This document shows, one piece after another, positions 24,145 through 32,173 of a DNA stretch of 64,000 bases (the first letter of the stretch is position 1; each line of letters opens with the position of its first letter). Origin of the DNA: an uncultured Coriobacteriaceae bacterium (GTDB taxonomy: Bacteria > Actinomycetota > Coriobacteriia > Coriobacteriales > Coriobacteriaceae); contig CALUFC010000009.1 in assembly GCA_944319885.1 (NCBI GenBank), forward strand, positions 1 through 64,000, read 5' to 3'. The notes beneath the pieces were generated by a model. It saw nothing but the letters and a program-made list of their open reading frames with translations. It was not told the origin of the DNA and did not search any database. A program made the position numbers and the translations under genes.

Positions 24145-25407
24145 GTGGCGACGAGACAATCCAACGACCACTTCATTTCGCGGCGCGCGACCCAGGGTCC
24201 TTCGGGTGCGCGCCCGGCGGGTACTCGATTCAAAGATCAGTCCACACCGAGAAAACGGGTATCTCAGAGCTCCTATACGACGCGTTCGCACGCTGCCGCG
24301 TCCTCGCGTCCTCGAACGGGCGTCCAGGCGGCCTATACACGCCGTTCGCCCAAGAAGCAGAGCAAGGCCTCGGCGCTTCCCGTCATCATCGCGATCGTGG
24401 TCGTCGTGGGCGTTGTTGCCGGGTTTGTGACGTTCGGGCTGCCCGCGATCGCCAACCTGTTGACACCGGGGGAGCAGCAAACGGTCGAGGCGGGCGTCGA
24501 GGTCCAGATCAACATCCCCGAGGGTGCTTCAGGCGATATCATCGCCTCGACGTTGTCCGAAAACCATATCATCGAGGATCCCCAGGTATATTACGCAACC
24601 GTGCGCGAGATGCGCGCGGATTCCTCGCTCAAGCCGGGTGACTATGTGTTCACCACGCTGCAGGATCCCAAGGAGGTCGTGCAGCAGCTCATCGACGGTC
24701 CGAATGTCGACACGATCAAGGTGACCGTGGCCGAGGGCTTGACCGTCGATCAGACTGCGGCCCAGGTCGAGCAGGCCTTCGGTATTCCAGCCGATGAGTT
24801 CCTCGCGCAGGCGAAGGCGTCTAACTACGCGGCCGATTACCCCTTCCTCGAGGGCGCCTACAACGACTCGCTCGAGGGATATCTGTATCCCAAGACCTAC
24901 TCGTTCACCCATACCCCCTCGGCCGATGAGGTCATTCGCGTCATGCTCGATCAGTTCGAGATCGAGACAGCCGACCTTTCCCTCTCCGATGGCGCAAACG
25001 GCCTTTCCGAGCAGGAGATCGTGACCATGGCCTCGCTCATCGAGCGCGAGACGCGCGTGGAGGATGAGCGTCCGCTGGTGGCGGGCGTCATCTACAACCG
25101 CCTTGATGAGGGCATGCCCCTGCAGATCGATGCCGCCATCGTGTATGCGCGCGGCGGTGGCAACGAAGCCGTGACCTACGACGATCTTGAGATCGATTCT
25201 CCCTACAACGTCTACGAGAACACCGGCCTCACTCCCGGGCCCATCTGCAGCCCCTCGGTCTCGTCCATCAAGGCGGCGATGTCGCCGGAGAAATCCGATT
25301 ATCTCTACTACGTGCTTTCCGCCAAAAACGATGGGACGCATGTGTTCAGCGAGTCCTATGACGAGTTCCTTGAGAACCGCAAAGCCTACCAGGATGCCCG
25401 CTCATGA
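24145..25407 (+). CDS. mltG: Endolytic murein transglycosylase MltG (YceG-like)
   Basis: 420 residues from the GTG at 24145, which has GGAGGGA four to five bases upstream; an ATG at 24130 lies ahead of that site. The basic N-terminal region (~75 residues) is followed by one transmembrane helix (LPVIIAIVVVVGVVAGFVTFGLP). A LysM-like YceG subdomain (INIPEGASGDIIASTL) and the catalytic region come next. The active-site Glu is in MASLIERETRVEDERPLVAGVIYNRL, with the LTPGPICSPSVSSIKAA motif near the end. It cleaves nascent glycan strands and sets their length. Its stop overlaps yqeG. Confidence 0.95.
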   Translation: MATRQSNDHFISRRATQGPSGARPAGTRFKDQSTPRKRVSQSSYTTRSHAAASSRPRTGVQAAYTRRSPKKQSKASALPVIIAIVVVVGVVAGFVTFGLPAIANLLTPGEQQTVEAGVEVQINIPEGASGDIIASTLSENHIIEDPQVYYATVREMRADSSLKPGDYVFTTLQDPKEVVQQLIDGPNVDTIKVTVAEGLTVDQTAAQVEQAFGIPADEFLAQAKASNYAADYPFLEGAYNDSLEGYLYPKTYSFTHTPSADEVIRVMLDQFEIETADLSLSDGANGLSEQEIVTMASLIERETRVEDERPLVAGVIYNRLDEGMPLQIDAAIVYARGGGNEAVTYDDLEIDSPYNVYENTGLTPGPICSPSVSSIKAAMSPEKSDYLYYVLSAKNDGTHVFSESYDEFLENRKAYQDARS

Positions 25408-25901
25408 GCATATTCACCCCGGGACGCTACGTAGCTTCGGTTGAGCGCATCGACCTCGATGGGCTCTGGCGGGCGGGAAAACGCACCCTGCTGCTCGATC
25501 GCGATAACACGCTCGTGCCGCGCGACCGCACGACAGCCCCCGAGTCCGTTTCGGCTTGGCTTGATCATGCGCGCAAGCTGGGGTTTGAGCTCTACATGGT
25601 TTCGAACAACTGGCATCGTTCTCAGGTTATGGCTTCGGCGGGGCAGCTCGGGCTCGGCGCGATCAGCCACGCCATGAAGCCCGCGCCGTTCGCGTTGCGC
25701 GCCGCGCTTACACGCTTGGGCGCGCGACCCGCGCAAGCGGTGATGATCGGTGATCAGCTCTATACCGACGTCGCCGCGGGCAATCTCGCCGGAATCGATA
25801 CGATCCTCGTCAAACCGCAGGCTACGGCCGATCTGTGGTATACGCACATCTTCCGCATCTTCGAGCGGCGCGCGCTGCGCGGGGTGCCCTGCGAGGAGTA
25901 G
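25404..25901 (+). CDS. yqeG: YqeG-family HAD phosphatase
   Basis: 165 residues, ATG overlapping the mltG stop (ATGA). HAD motif I is LLLDRDNTLVPRD at ~30-42 with the nucleophile Asp. Motif II is MVSNNWHRSQV, the conserved Lys lies in AMKPAPFALR, and motif III/IV is MIGDQLYTDVAAGNLAG. The family (TIGR01668) is a small cap-less HAD phosphatase; a relative in yeast is the mitochondrial phosphatidylglycerophosphate phosphatase GEP4. A phospholipid role is therefore possible but unproven here. Confidence 0.92.
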   Translation: MSIFTPGRYVASVERIDLDGLWRAGKRTLLLDRDNTLVPRDRTTAPESVSAWLDHARKLGFELYMVSNNWHRSQVMASAGQLGLGAISHAMKPAPFALRAALTRLGARPAQAVMIGDQLYTDVAAGNLAGIDTILVKPQATADLWYTHIFRIFERRALRGVPCEE

Positions 25902-25906
25902 CCGCA

Positions 25907-26440
25907 ATGGCTGGATGCGTGAAGCGCGGGTGCGACCATATCTTTTTCATCGGCTTTCTGGGTACGGGCAAGTCCACGCTCGCCCGCAATCTGGGCAGGC
26001 TTTTCAATCGGCGGTATACCGATACCGATCGCATGGTGGAGCGCCTGAGCGGAAAGCGCGTTGGTGCGCTGTTCGCCTCTATGGGCGAGGCGGGCTTTCG
26101 GCAGCTCGAGACCAGGGCCCTCAAGCGCTTGCGTGCCGAACGGAGCCTGTTGGTTTCGTGCGGTGGCGGCATCGTCGAGACGTCCGAGAACATCGAGCTC
26201 ATGCATGAGATGGGGTATTGCGTGTATCTCGATGGCGATCTGGAGGACTCCATCCGTCAGATTCGCTCGTTTGCGGCGCGCCCCGATTTTCAGTCTCCCG
26301 AGCATGCGCGCGAGCTCCTTGCCGCTCGACGGCCGCTTTATGAACAGGCAGCCGATTTCACCATCGATATCAGGGGTCGCACCTTTGAAGAGGTTTCATA
26401 TGGGTGCGCAGAGGTACTTTTGGAGCGTGGTTTACTATGA
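25907..26440 (+). CDS. aroK: Shikimate kinase, free-standing copy
   Basis: 177 residues from the ATG at 25907, five bases after yqeG. Phosphorylates shikimate with ATP. The P-loop is GFLGTGKS at 16-23, the shikimate-binding Asp lies in TDTD (39-41 region), GEAGFRQLE carries the conserved Arg, and CGGGIV is the substrate glycine loop. An ARRPLYEQ motif matches the C-terminal Arg site. All key residues look intact. The window also carries a second shikimate kinase fused to AroE at 34323. The stop overlaps the next start (ATGA). Confidence 0.88.
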   Translation: MAGCVKRGCDHIFFIGFLGTGKSTLARNLGRLFNRRYTDTDRMVERLSGKRVGALFASMGEAGFRQLETRALKRLRAERSLLVSCGGGIVETSENIELMHEMGYCVYLDGDLEDSIRQIRSFAARPDFQSPEHARELLAARRPLYEQAADFTIDIRGRTFEEVSYGCAEVLLERGLL

Positions 26441-27537
26441 CGGTCAGGCGTCAGCTGTTGAGCTTTGCGGGAAGAAACGTCGATTTTCGCGTGGGGGCCG
26501 GCGCGCTCGAGTCGTTTGAGAGCATGGCGCGCCGTGCGGTCGGCAAGCCCGTTCGTGCGCTCATGATCTCGGATGGCAGCATCGGCGAGGAGCGCGAGGT
26601 GTATCTCGAGCGCTGCCTGATCGATGCGGGATTCCATGTTGAGCGCTGTGCGTTCGAGGATGCGTCCGCACCTGCTTCGTTTGTAGACATCGCCACCATG
26701 ACCGATGCGATGGGACGCGCCCATATCACTGTCGACGATCTCGTGCTCGCGGCGGGAAGCGCCCGCACCTGCTCCACTGCAGCCTTCGCTGCGCGTCTCT
26801 GGCAGGGCGGAACCCCGTGCGCGCTCATTCCGGTGACGCTTGCGGGGATGGCGCTGTGCCCGACAACCATGCAACCCCTTGCGACCTTGGCTACAACGGG
26901 CATGGTTGCGCTGCGCTGCGAGCCCGCGCTCGTGGTGTGCGATCTCGAGCTCGTCCGCAACGCATCCGACGATGTCTTCTGCGCGGGTCTCGTCGAGGTG
27001 GTTGCAGCCGCCATGGCCGACAGCAAGCGGTCATGGGAGCGCCTGGGAACTCAGATCGACGCCCTTGCCGCGCACGATGAGCTTGCGCTCACCGATGCGC
27101 TCTGCATGGTGCAGACCGCCCGCCGCTCGGTGATGATGGCAGCCAACCCCTCGTCCCGTCATGCGTTGAGCTATGGCCATATCACCGCAGAGGCGCTTCG
27201 CACGTGCCTGGGGGATGCGATTCCTGCATGGCAGCTTCTTGCCGAGGGCATGCGTTTCGAGGCGCGCCTTGCCGTCGATGCGTGCGGCTTCTCGGTTGAT
27301 GATGTCTTTGAACAGGATGATCGTCTCGATGACCTTGGTATCCCCGAGCTTCCGTTCGAGCTTGATCCCGCGCGCTTTATCGAGGCGTTCCGCGCTCAGC
27401 AGGCGCTGCGTTCGAATCGCCTGCTTGTTGCGCTGCCGCGTACGCCGGGCTCGATTCGCCTCGCCAGCGTTGAGGACGATGTTCTCGAGCGCCATGCACG
27501 CGCCTACACCGCATCACGCGCCGACCTGCTGGCGTAG
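26437..27537 (+). CDS. AroB-fold paralogue with a lost active site
   Basis: 366 residues from the ATG at 26437, overlapping aroK (ATGA). The overall course follows 3-dehydroquinate synthase, for example SDGSIGEEREVYLERCLIDAG, then DDLVLAAG, and SYGHITAEAL. Comparison with the intact AroB at 39230 shows the NAD loop GGGVTGD replaced by GSARTCS (107-113). The GGKT lysine loop is gone, and the lysine of GEVIK has become Ala. Of the zinc ligands, E187 and H248 remain but the third His aligns with A264. The DKK motif near the C-terminus is also missing. Dehydroquinate synthesis is therefore unlikely. The open frame is intact, so a different role is probable. Confidence 0.8.
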   Translation: MTVRRQLLSFAGRNVDFRVGAGALESFESMARRAVGKPVRALMISDGSIGEEREVYLERCLIDAGFHVERCAFEDASAPASFVDIATMTDAMGRAHITVDDLVLAAGSARTCSTAAFAARLWQGGTPCALIPVTLAGMALCPTTMQPLATLATTGMVALRCEPALVVCDLELVRNASDDVFCAGLVEVVAAAMADSKRSWERLGTQIDALAAHDELALTDALCMVQTARRSVMMAANPSSRHALSYGHITAEALRTCLGDAIPAWQLLAEGMRFEARLAVDACGFSVDDVFEQDDRLDDLGIPELPFELDPARFIEAFRAQQALRSNRLLVALPRTPGSIRLASVEDDVLERHARAYTASRADLLA

Positions 27538-27544
27538 CAAGGTG

Positions 27545-27550
27545 TATAGT
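27545..27550 (+). promoter_or_regulatory. -10 candidate for the proline peptidase gene
   Basis: TATAGT, 40 bases before the ATG at 27590, with a weak -35 CCGACC at 27521-27526 (18-base spacer). Confidence 0.4.
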
Positions 27551-27589
27551 TGCTTTGCCCTATATCGACAACCGAGAGGATGATCATAT

Positions 27590-28720
27590 ATGACAGGAGC
27601 CGTTGCCGGCCCGCGTGGCCGTATCGCCCGCGTTCGTGCGCTCATGGAGGAGCGCGGTTACGATGCCGTCGTCGTGCGCGATGAGGCAAATCTGCGCTGG
27701 CTCACCGGCGCCGAAGGCGTCTTCGATTTCACCGGCGAGCTGCCGCACGCGGCGTTCATCACGCAGCAGGAGACGCTGCTTCATACCGATTCTAGGTATT
27801 TCAACAGTTTCCAGGAGCATCTCGAAGCCGAGACGCCGTGGATGCTCGACATGGATGTCATCGACATACCGCGCTGGGTAGGGGAGAAGGCGCGTGCGCA
27901 TCGCTGCCATGTGGTCGCGGTCGAGGACACGATGGAGCTCTCCTTCTATTTCGGTATGCTTCGTGCGTTCGAGGATCTCTCGATCTCGGTTACGGTGCCG
28001 CAGATGCATGGCGACCTCCGGCTCATGCGCGCGATCAAAGATGACGAGGAGCTCGCGCTCATGCGCCATGCGCAATCGATCACCGATGCGGCGTTTCAGC
28101 ATATGCTGGGCGAGATTCGCCCGGGTCGCACCGAGAAGGAGCTCAAGCTCGAGCTCGAGCGCTTCATGTTCGAGCATGGGGCGGATTCGCTCGCGTTCGG
28201 AACGATCGTGGCGTCGGGTCCCAACACGGCCAATCCGCATGCCATCCCCAGCGACCGCGTTGTCGAGCGCGGCGACTTCGTCCTCATGGATTACGGCGCG
28301 GGCTTCCATGACTACTGCTCCGATATGACGCGCACCGTGGTGGTGGGCGAGCCCACGGCCAAGCAGCGCGAGATCTACGACATCGTGCAGCGCACCCATG
28401 AAACGTGCGTCGAGGCGATTCATGCCGGCGTTGACGGGCGCGACATCCACATGCTTTCCGTCAAGCTCATCGGCGACGCGGGCTATGGCGACTACTATGG
28501 CCATGGCCTGGGGCATGGCGTGGGCATCGACATCCATGAGCTGCCCAACTTCGGCCGGAAGAGCAATATCGTCGAAGAGGGCGCCGTCATAACGGTTGAG
28601 CCCGGCATCTACCTGCCCGGTGTTGGCGGCGTGCGCCTTGAGGACTACGGCGTCGTCACGCGCGAGGGCTTCGCGCCCTTCACCACCTCGCCCCACGAGC
28701 TCCAGATCATCGACTGCTAG
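27590..28720 (+). CDS. Xaa-Pro aminopeptidase / Xaa-Pro dipeptidase (M24B)
   Basis: 376 residues; GAGAGGA precedes the ATG. The N-terminal creatinase-type domain (1-~130) is followed by the pita-bread metallopeptidase. Metal ligands are visible in order: Asp in LMDYGAGF, Asp in CSDMTRT, His in YGHGLGHGVGIDIHE, Glu in VITVEPGIYLPG, and Glu in VRLEDYGVV. It removes N-terminal residues preceding proline, or splits Xaa-Pro dipeptides, in the cytosol. The neighbourhood aroK-aroB-pepQ-efp-nusB is a conserved actinobacterial order. Distinguishing PepP from PepQ needs phylogeny. Confidence 0.93.
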   Translation: MTGAVAGPRGRIARVRALMEERGYDAVVVRDEANLRWLTGAEGVFDFTGELPHAAFITQQETLLHTDSRYFNSFQEHLEAETPWMLDMDVIDIPRWVGEKARAHRCHVVAVEDTMELSFYFGMLRAFEDLSISVTVPQMHGDLRLMRAIKDDEELALMRHAQSITDAAFQHMLGEIRPGRTEKELKLELERFMFEHGADSLAFGTIVASGPNTANPHAIPSDRVVERGDFVLMDYGAGFHDYCSDMTRTVVVGEPTAKQREIYDIVQRTHETCVEAIHAGVDGRDIHMLSVKLIGDAGYGDYYGHGLGHGVGIDIHELPNFGRKSNIVEEGAVITVEPGIYLPGVGGVRLEDYGVVTREGFAPFTTSPHELQIIDC

Positions 28721-28779
28721 ACCCGGCGCACATCGCTGTGGTTTTCTCGCTCGGCAGCCAGCATAGGGCGTAAGCAGAG

Positions 28780-28785
28780 TATACT
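28780..28785 (+). promoter_or_regulatory. -10 element for efp
   Basis: TATACT, 52 bases before the efp ATG. No clear -35 at 16-18 bases. Confidence 0.45.
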
Positions 28786-28836
28786 GATACAGATTGATCG
28801 TCATCGCGCTCAGCGCAAGGTATAGAAAGGTTAGGC

Positions 28837-29403
28837 ATGGCAAGCATCACCACCGCTGATTTCAAGAACGGCATCGGTTTGCGCATCAAGGACAAGGTCT
28901 GCACCATCGTCGAGTTCCAGCATGTGAAGCCCGGCAAGGGCGGTGCATTCGTCCGCTATAAGACCAAGGACATCAAGACGGGCCGCGTGGTCGAGCAGAC
29001 CTGCAACGCCGGCACCAAGTTCGAAAGCGTTACCCTTACTACCACCGAGATGCAGTATCTCTACAACGATGGCGACAACTATGTCTTCATGAACATGGAG
29101 ACCTATGATCAGGTGCCCGTGCCGGAGGACTTCATCGGCGATAACGCCAAGTGGCTCAAGGAGAACGACATCTGCCAGCTGCTCTACGCCGATGACGAGC
29201 TCATGGGCGTGAACCCTCCGATGTTCATCGAGGTCGAGATCACGCAGACCGATCCCGGCTTCAAGGGCGACACCGTTCAGGGTTCCACCAAGCCCGCCAC
29301 GATCGAGACCGGCGCCACCATCCAGGTACCCATGTATCTCAACCAGGGCGAGCGCATCAAGGTCGACACGCGCGACGGCAAGTTCGTTGGCCGCGTCTCG
29401 TAG
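28837..29403 (+). CDS. efp: Elongation factor P
   Basis: 188 residues, typical length, with AAAGG before the ATG. It relieves ribosome stalling at polyproline stretches. The N-terminal KOW-like domain carries the loop VKPGKGGAF, with K34 at the position modified in some bacteria. The central OB domain and C-terminal GDTVQGSTKPATIETGATIQVPMYLNQGERIKVDTRDGKF signature are intact. No epmA/epmB or other modification gene is seen in the window. Placed between the proline peptidase and nusB genes as in many Gram-positives. Confidence 0.97.
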   Translation: MASITTADFKNGIGLRIKDKVCTIVEFQHVKPGKGGAFVRYKTKDIKTGRVVEQTCNAGTKFESVTLTTTEMQYLYNDGDNYVFMNMETYDQVPVPEDFIGDNAKWLKENDICQLLYADDELMGVNPPMFIEVEITQTDPGFKGDTVQGSTKPATIETGATIQVPMYLNQGERIKVDTRDGKFVGRVS

Positions 29404-29443
29404 TAAACTGGGGTCATCCATCTGCGAGGGAATGAGGAAACCC

Positions 29444-29803
29444 ATGTCACAGGAGATCACCATCGCCGGCATCGGCATCGCCCCTGAGGTTCTGGCCGCG
29501 GTCGTTACGCGTGCGGTCGAAGAGGTCGAAGGCGTTGCATCGGTTGGCGTCAAGGATCTGGCTACCAATCTCGTTTCGATGTTCTCTGCACGCACCACGG
29601 CTGCGGCACCGTCGGTCGAAGCCGAGGTCGTTGACGACAAGCTTGCCATCACCGTGCATCTCGTTGTCTTCTTCGGCTATCCCTTCAAGAAGCTTGCCGA
29701 GGCGGTTCGCCAGGCGGTGGTGGGTGTTGTCGACGCCCAGGTGGGCGTGGAGATCGAGCGCGTCGACGTTTGCATCGACGGCTTGGTGTTTCCCAAGGAG
29801 TAG
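29444..29803 (+). CDS. Asp23/Gls24-family envelope stress protein
   Basis: 119 residues from the ATG at 29444, with GAGG six bases upstream; the ATG at 29432 has almost no spacer to its ribosome site. DUF322 (Asp23) features: ITIAGIGIAPEVLAAVVTRAVEEVEGVASV at the start, then DDKLAITVHLVVFFGYPFKKLAEAVRQAV and IERVDVCIDGLVF at the end. Family members are abundant alkaline-shock or envelope-associated proteins of Gram-positives; this gene commonly precedes nusB. Confidence 0.9.
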   Translation: MSQEITIAGIGIAPEVLAAVVTRAVEEVEGVASVGVKDLATNLVSMFSARTTAAAPSVEAEVVDDKLAITVHLVVFFGYPFKKLAEAVRQAVVGVVDAQVGVEIERVDVCIDGLVFPKE

Positions 29804-29806
29804 CGC

Positions 29807-30286
29807 GTGAGTCTCAAAGTTGAACGCGGGCGCACCCGTTCCCGCAGCCAAGCGCTCCAGCTTCTATTTCAGGCTGAGGCGCTCGATTGTCCGCTTGACG
29901 ATGTGCTGGAGGGCGATTACCTCATCTCCAAAGGCCCGCTTGATGACTACGCGGTAACGCTTGCGCGTGGTTGCTACCAGCATCTCGGTCGCATCGATGC
30001 AGCGCTGCGCTCGGTGCTGCGCAATTGGGACCTTGACCGTTTGCCCGGTGCGGATCGCGCGCTATTGCGCATCGCGGTATACGAGCTCCGCTTGGCAGAT
30101 GAACCCATCGAAGATGCTGTCGTGATCAACGAGGCGGTCGAGATCGCCAAGGCATACGGTACCGATGAATCGGCGAGCTTTGTGAACGGCGTGCTCGGTC
30201 GTCTTGCCCGCATGCCCGAGCTGCCTGTGGACGATGGCAGCACCTCGGAAGCATGCGAGCATGTCGCTGAAGAGGATGAGTTGTAA
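29807..30286 (+). CDS. nusB: Transcription antitermination factor NusB
   Basis: 159 residues starting with GTG three bases after the Asp23 gene (AAGGAG upstream). All-helical: RTRSRSQALQLLFQAEA at the N-terminus binds boxA RNA, and DRALLRIAVYEL and EDAVVINEAVEIAKAYGTDESASFVNGVLGRLA are the C-terminal family blocks. With S10/NusE it assembles on rRNA operon boxA sites. The last ~25 residues are an acidic extension. Its TAA shares the A of the xseB ATG. Confidence 0.96.
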   Translation: MSLKVERGRTRSRSQALQLLFQAEALDCPLDDVLEGDYLISKGPLDDYAVTLARGCYQHLGRIDAALRSVLRNWDLDRLPGADRALLRIAVYELRLADEPIEDAVVINEAVEIAKAYGTDESASFVNGVLGRLARMPELPVDDGSTSEACEHVAEEDEL

Positions 30287-30540
30287 TGGCCACCGCCGCG
30301 CCGCATTCGTTTGAGGATATCACCGCACGCCTCGATGAGATCATCACCACGGTTCGTTCGAAAGACACCTCGCTCGAGCGGAGCCTCGATCTGTTTGATG
30401 AGGCGATCTCATTGGGCTCGAAGGCGGTTGAGTTGGTTGACAGCTTCGATATGAGTCCTGCCGAGGCCGAGATGCTGGCCGAGGGGGTAGGCGAGGACGC
30501 TGCAGGCGATCATGATAACGAGGCGGCATCGACGCAATGA
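30286..30540 (+). CDS. xseB: Exodeoxyribonuclease VII small subunit
   Basis: 84 residues starting within the nusB stop (TAATG). The XseB core is FEDITARLDEIITTVRSKDTSLERSLDLFDEAISLGSKAVEL, a two-helix hairpin. It binds the large nuclease subunit XseA, which is not in the window. The acidic C-terminal tail is variable. Overlaps tlyA by four bases. Confidence 0.93.
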   Translation: MATAAPHSFEDITARLDEIITTVRSKDTSLERSLDLFDEAISLGSKAVELVDSFDMSPAEAEMLAEGVGEDAAGDHDNEAASTQ

Positions 30541-31331
30541 GGCGCGTCAGACTCGATGAAGAACTTGTTGAACAGGGCATCTGCGCTGATCGCGCAGATG
30601 CCCAGCGCATTTTGATGGCGGGTTTGGTGTCATCAGGCGGTGAGCGACTCACATCGCCGGGCATGAAGGTGGCACCGGGTATCTCGTTGCACGTGAAAGG
30701 GCGCAAACCCTATGTCGGTCGGGGCGGCATCAAGCTCGCGGGCGCACTCGATGCGTTCGGCGTTGACCCCAACGGCGCACGCTGTTTGGATGTGGGCTGT
30801 TCGACCGGCGGCTTTACCGATTGCTTGCTCAAGCGCGGTGCAGCGAGCGTGCTCGCGGTCGATGTGGGGCGCGCGCAATTCGACTGGTCGCTTCGATGCG
30901 ATGAACGCGTGACGCTCCTCGAGAAGACGAACGCCTGCGATCTGCCGCGCCTAGGGTATCGCGCCTGCTGCGATCTTGCGGTCTGCGACGTCTCGTTTAC
31001 GAGCGTTCGCAACGTGCTACCCGCCATGCTCGAGGTGCTTACCGACGCCGGTTCTGTGCTCACGTTGGTGAAGCCTCAGTTCGAGGCAGCTCCGAGCGAG
31101 GTGGATGAGGGCGGCATCGTGCGCGACACGGCTGTTCGGCGTGCGGTGCTCGTCGATATGGTGCGCCATGTTGCTTCATGCGGGCTGACGCCGATGGATG
31201 TGTGTCGATCTCCCATTACGGGTACGAAGGGCAATATCGAGTTCTTTTTGCTGGGACGCCGCGTGCCTGATGACGACGAGGCTCGTGCGGCGGCTGCGGA
31301 TCGAGTGTGCGCAAAGGCGAGGCAGCTATGA
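30537..31331 (+). CDS. tlyA: TlyA-family rRNA 2'-O-methyltransferase
   Basis: 264 residues overlapping xseB (ATGA). The N-terminal S4 domain (RLDEELVEQGICADRADAQRILMAGLV) binds RNA. The FtsJ-like methyltransferase domain has YVGRGGIKLAGALDAFG, the SAM loop CLDVGCSTGGFTDCLL, and a catalytic tetrad-like K/D/K set including VKPQFEA. In mycobacteria TlyA methylates C1409 of 16S and C1920 of 23S rRNA and confers capreomycin sensitivity; older annotations call the family haemolysins. It is coupled to nadK by overlap. Confidence 0.95.
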   Translation: MRRVRLDEELVEQGICADRADAQRILMAGLVSSGGERLTSPGMKVAPGISLHVKGRKPYVGRGGIKLAGALDAFGVDPNGARCLDVGCSTGGFTDCLLKRGAASVLAVDVGRAQFDWSLRCDERVTLLEKTNACDLPRLGYRACCDLAVCDVSFTSVRNVLPAMLEVLTDAGSVLTLVKPQFEAAPSEVDEGGIVRDTAVRRAVLVDMVRHVASCGLTPMDVCRSPITGTKGNIEFFLLGRRVPDDDEARAAAADRVCAKARQL

Positions 31332-32173
31332 AGATCTATCTGGTTCCCAACTATTCAAAGCCAGAGGCGGTCGAGGGATCGCTCACGCTCGAGCTGTGGT
31401 TAACAAGGCAGGGGATCGAGGTCGCCTGCGCACAGGATGCACGCTCCGGTATCGCGGAGCAACCTGCGGTCGACGGAAGCGACTTGGTGATTTCGCTCGG
31501 CGGCGACGGAACGCTGTTGCGCGCGGCGCGCCTGGTGGGTTACCGGGAGATACCTATCCTGGGCCTTTCCTATGGCCATGTGGGATTTCTCACGGCGGCG
31601 CGGCCGGATGAGACGAACATGATCCGCGTAGTGAGCGATGCGCTTGCTGGTGAGCTTCACGTGAGCCGGCGCGCGACGCTCTCGTGCACCGTCCACACCG
31701 ATGACGGTGCCTCCTGCTCGTCGTTTGCCCTCAACGACCTCGCGCTTACCCGCGGTCCGCTTTCTGACATGGTCGAGTTCGACATCACGGTCTCTGGTCA
31801 TCATATCGACCGGCTGCGCGGCGACGGCGTCGTGGTGTCCACCGCGACGGGCTCCACCGGCTATGCGCTCTCCGCGGGCGGGCCCATCGTGAGCCCCGAT
31901 TACACGGGTATGGTCTGCGTGCCCATCGCGCCGCACACCATTCAAGCCCGCGCGTTTCTCACCTCGCCGTCCGATGTCGTCGAGATCAGCATGTCCCATG
32001 ATCGACCGTCGATACCGGCGATTGCGATCGACGGCCAGTTCTATACCGGAGCGGGCACCCCTGAGCGCGTCACGGTCTGTCGCGGTGAGGGCGACGTGCT
32101 GTTGCTCGATTACGGACCGGAGAGCTTCTACAATTCGGTTTCGAGGGTGTTTTACGGGGTGCGCCATGATTGA
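31328..32173 (+). CDS. nadK: NAD kinase
   Basis: 281 residues from the ATG at 31328, overlapping the tlyA stop; the frame upstream to 31307 is rejected. ATP-dependent phosphorylation of NAD to NADP. The signature GGDG is at 58-61 (SLGGDGTLLRAAR), with the distal NE/D-like LNDLAL and the GDGVVVSTATGSTGYALSAGGPIV block, in which the conserved Asp and the Gly-rich loop bind NAD. The order tlyA-nadK-recN is widely conserved in Gram-positives. Confidence 0.97.
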   Translation: MKIYLVPNYSKPEAVEGSLTLELWLTRQGIEVACAQDARSGIAEQPAVDGSDLVISLGGDGTLLRAARLVGYREIPILGLSYGHVGFLTAARPDETNMIRVVSDALAGELHVSRRATLSCTVHTDDGASCSSFALNDLALTRGPLSDMVEFDITVSGHHIDRLRGDGVVVSTATGSTGYALSAGGPIVSPDYTGMVCVPIAPHTIQARAFLTSPSDVVEISMSHDRPSIPAIAIDGQFYTGAGTPERVTVCRGEGDVLLLDYGPESFYNSVSRVFYGVRHD

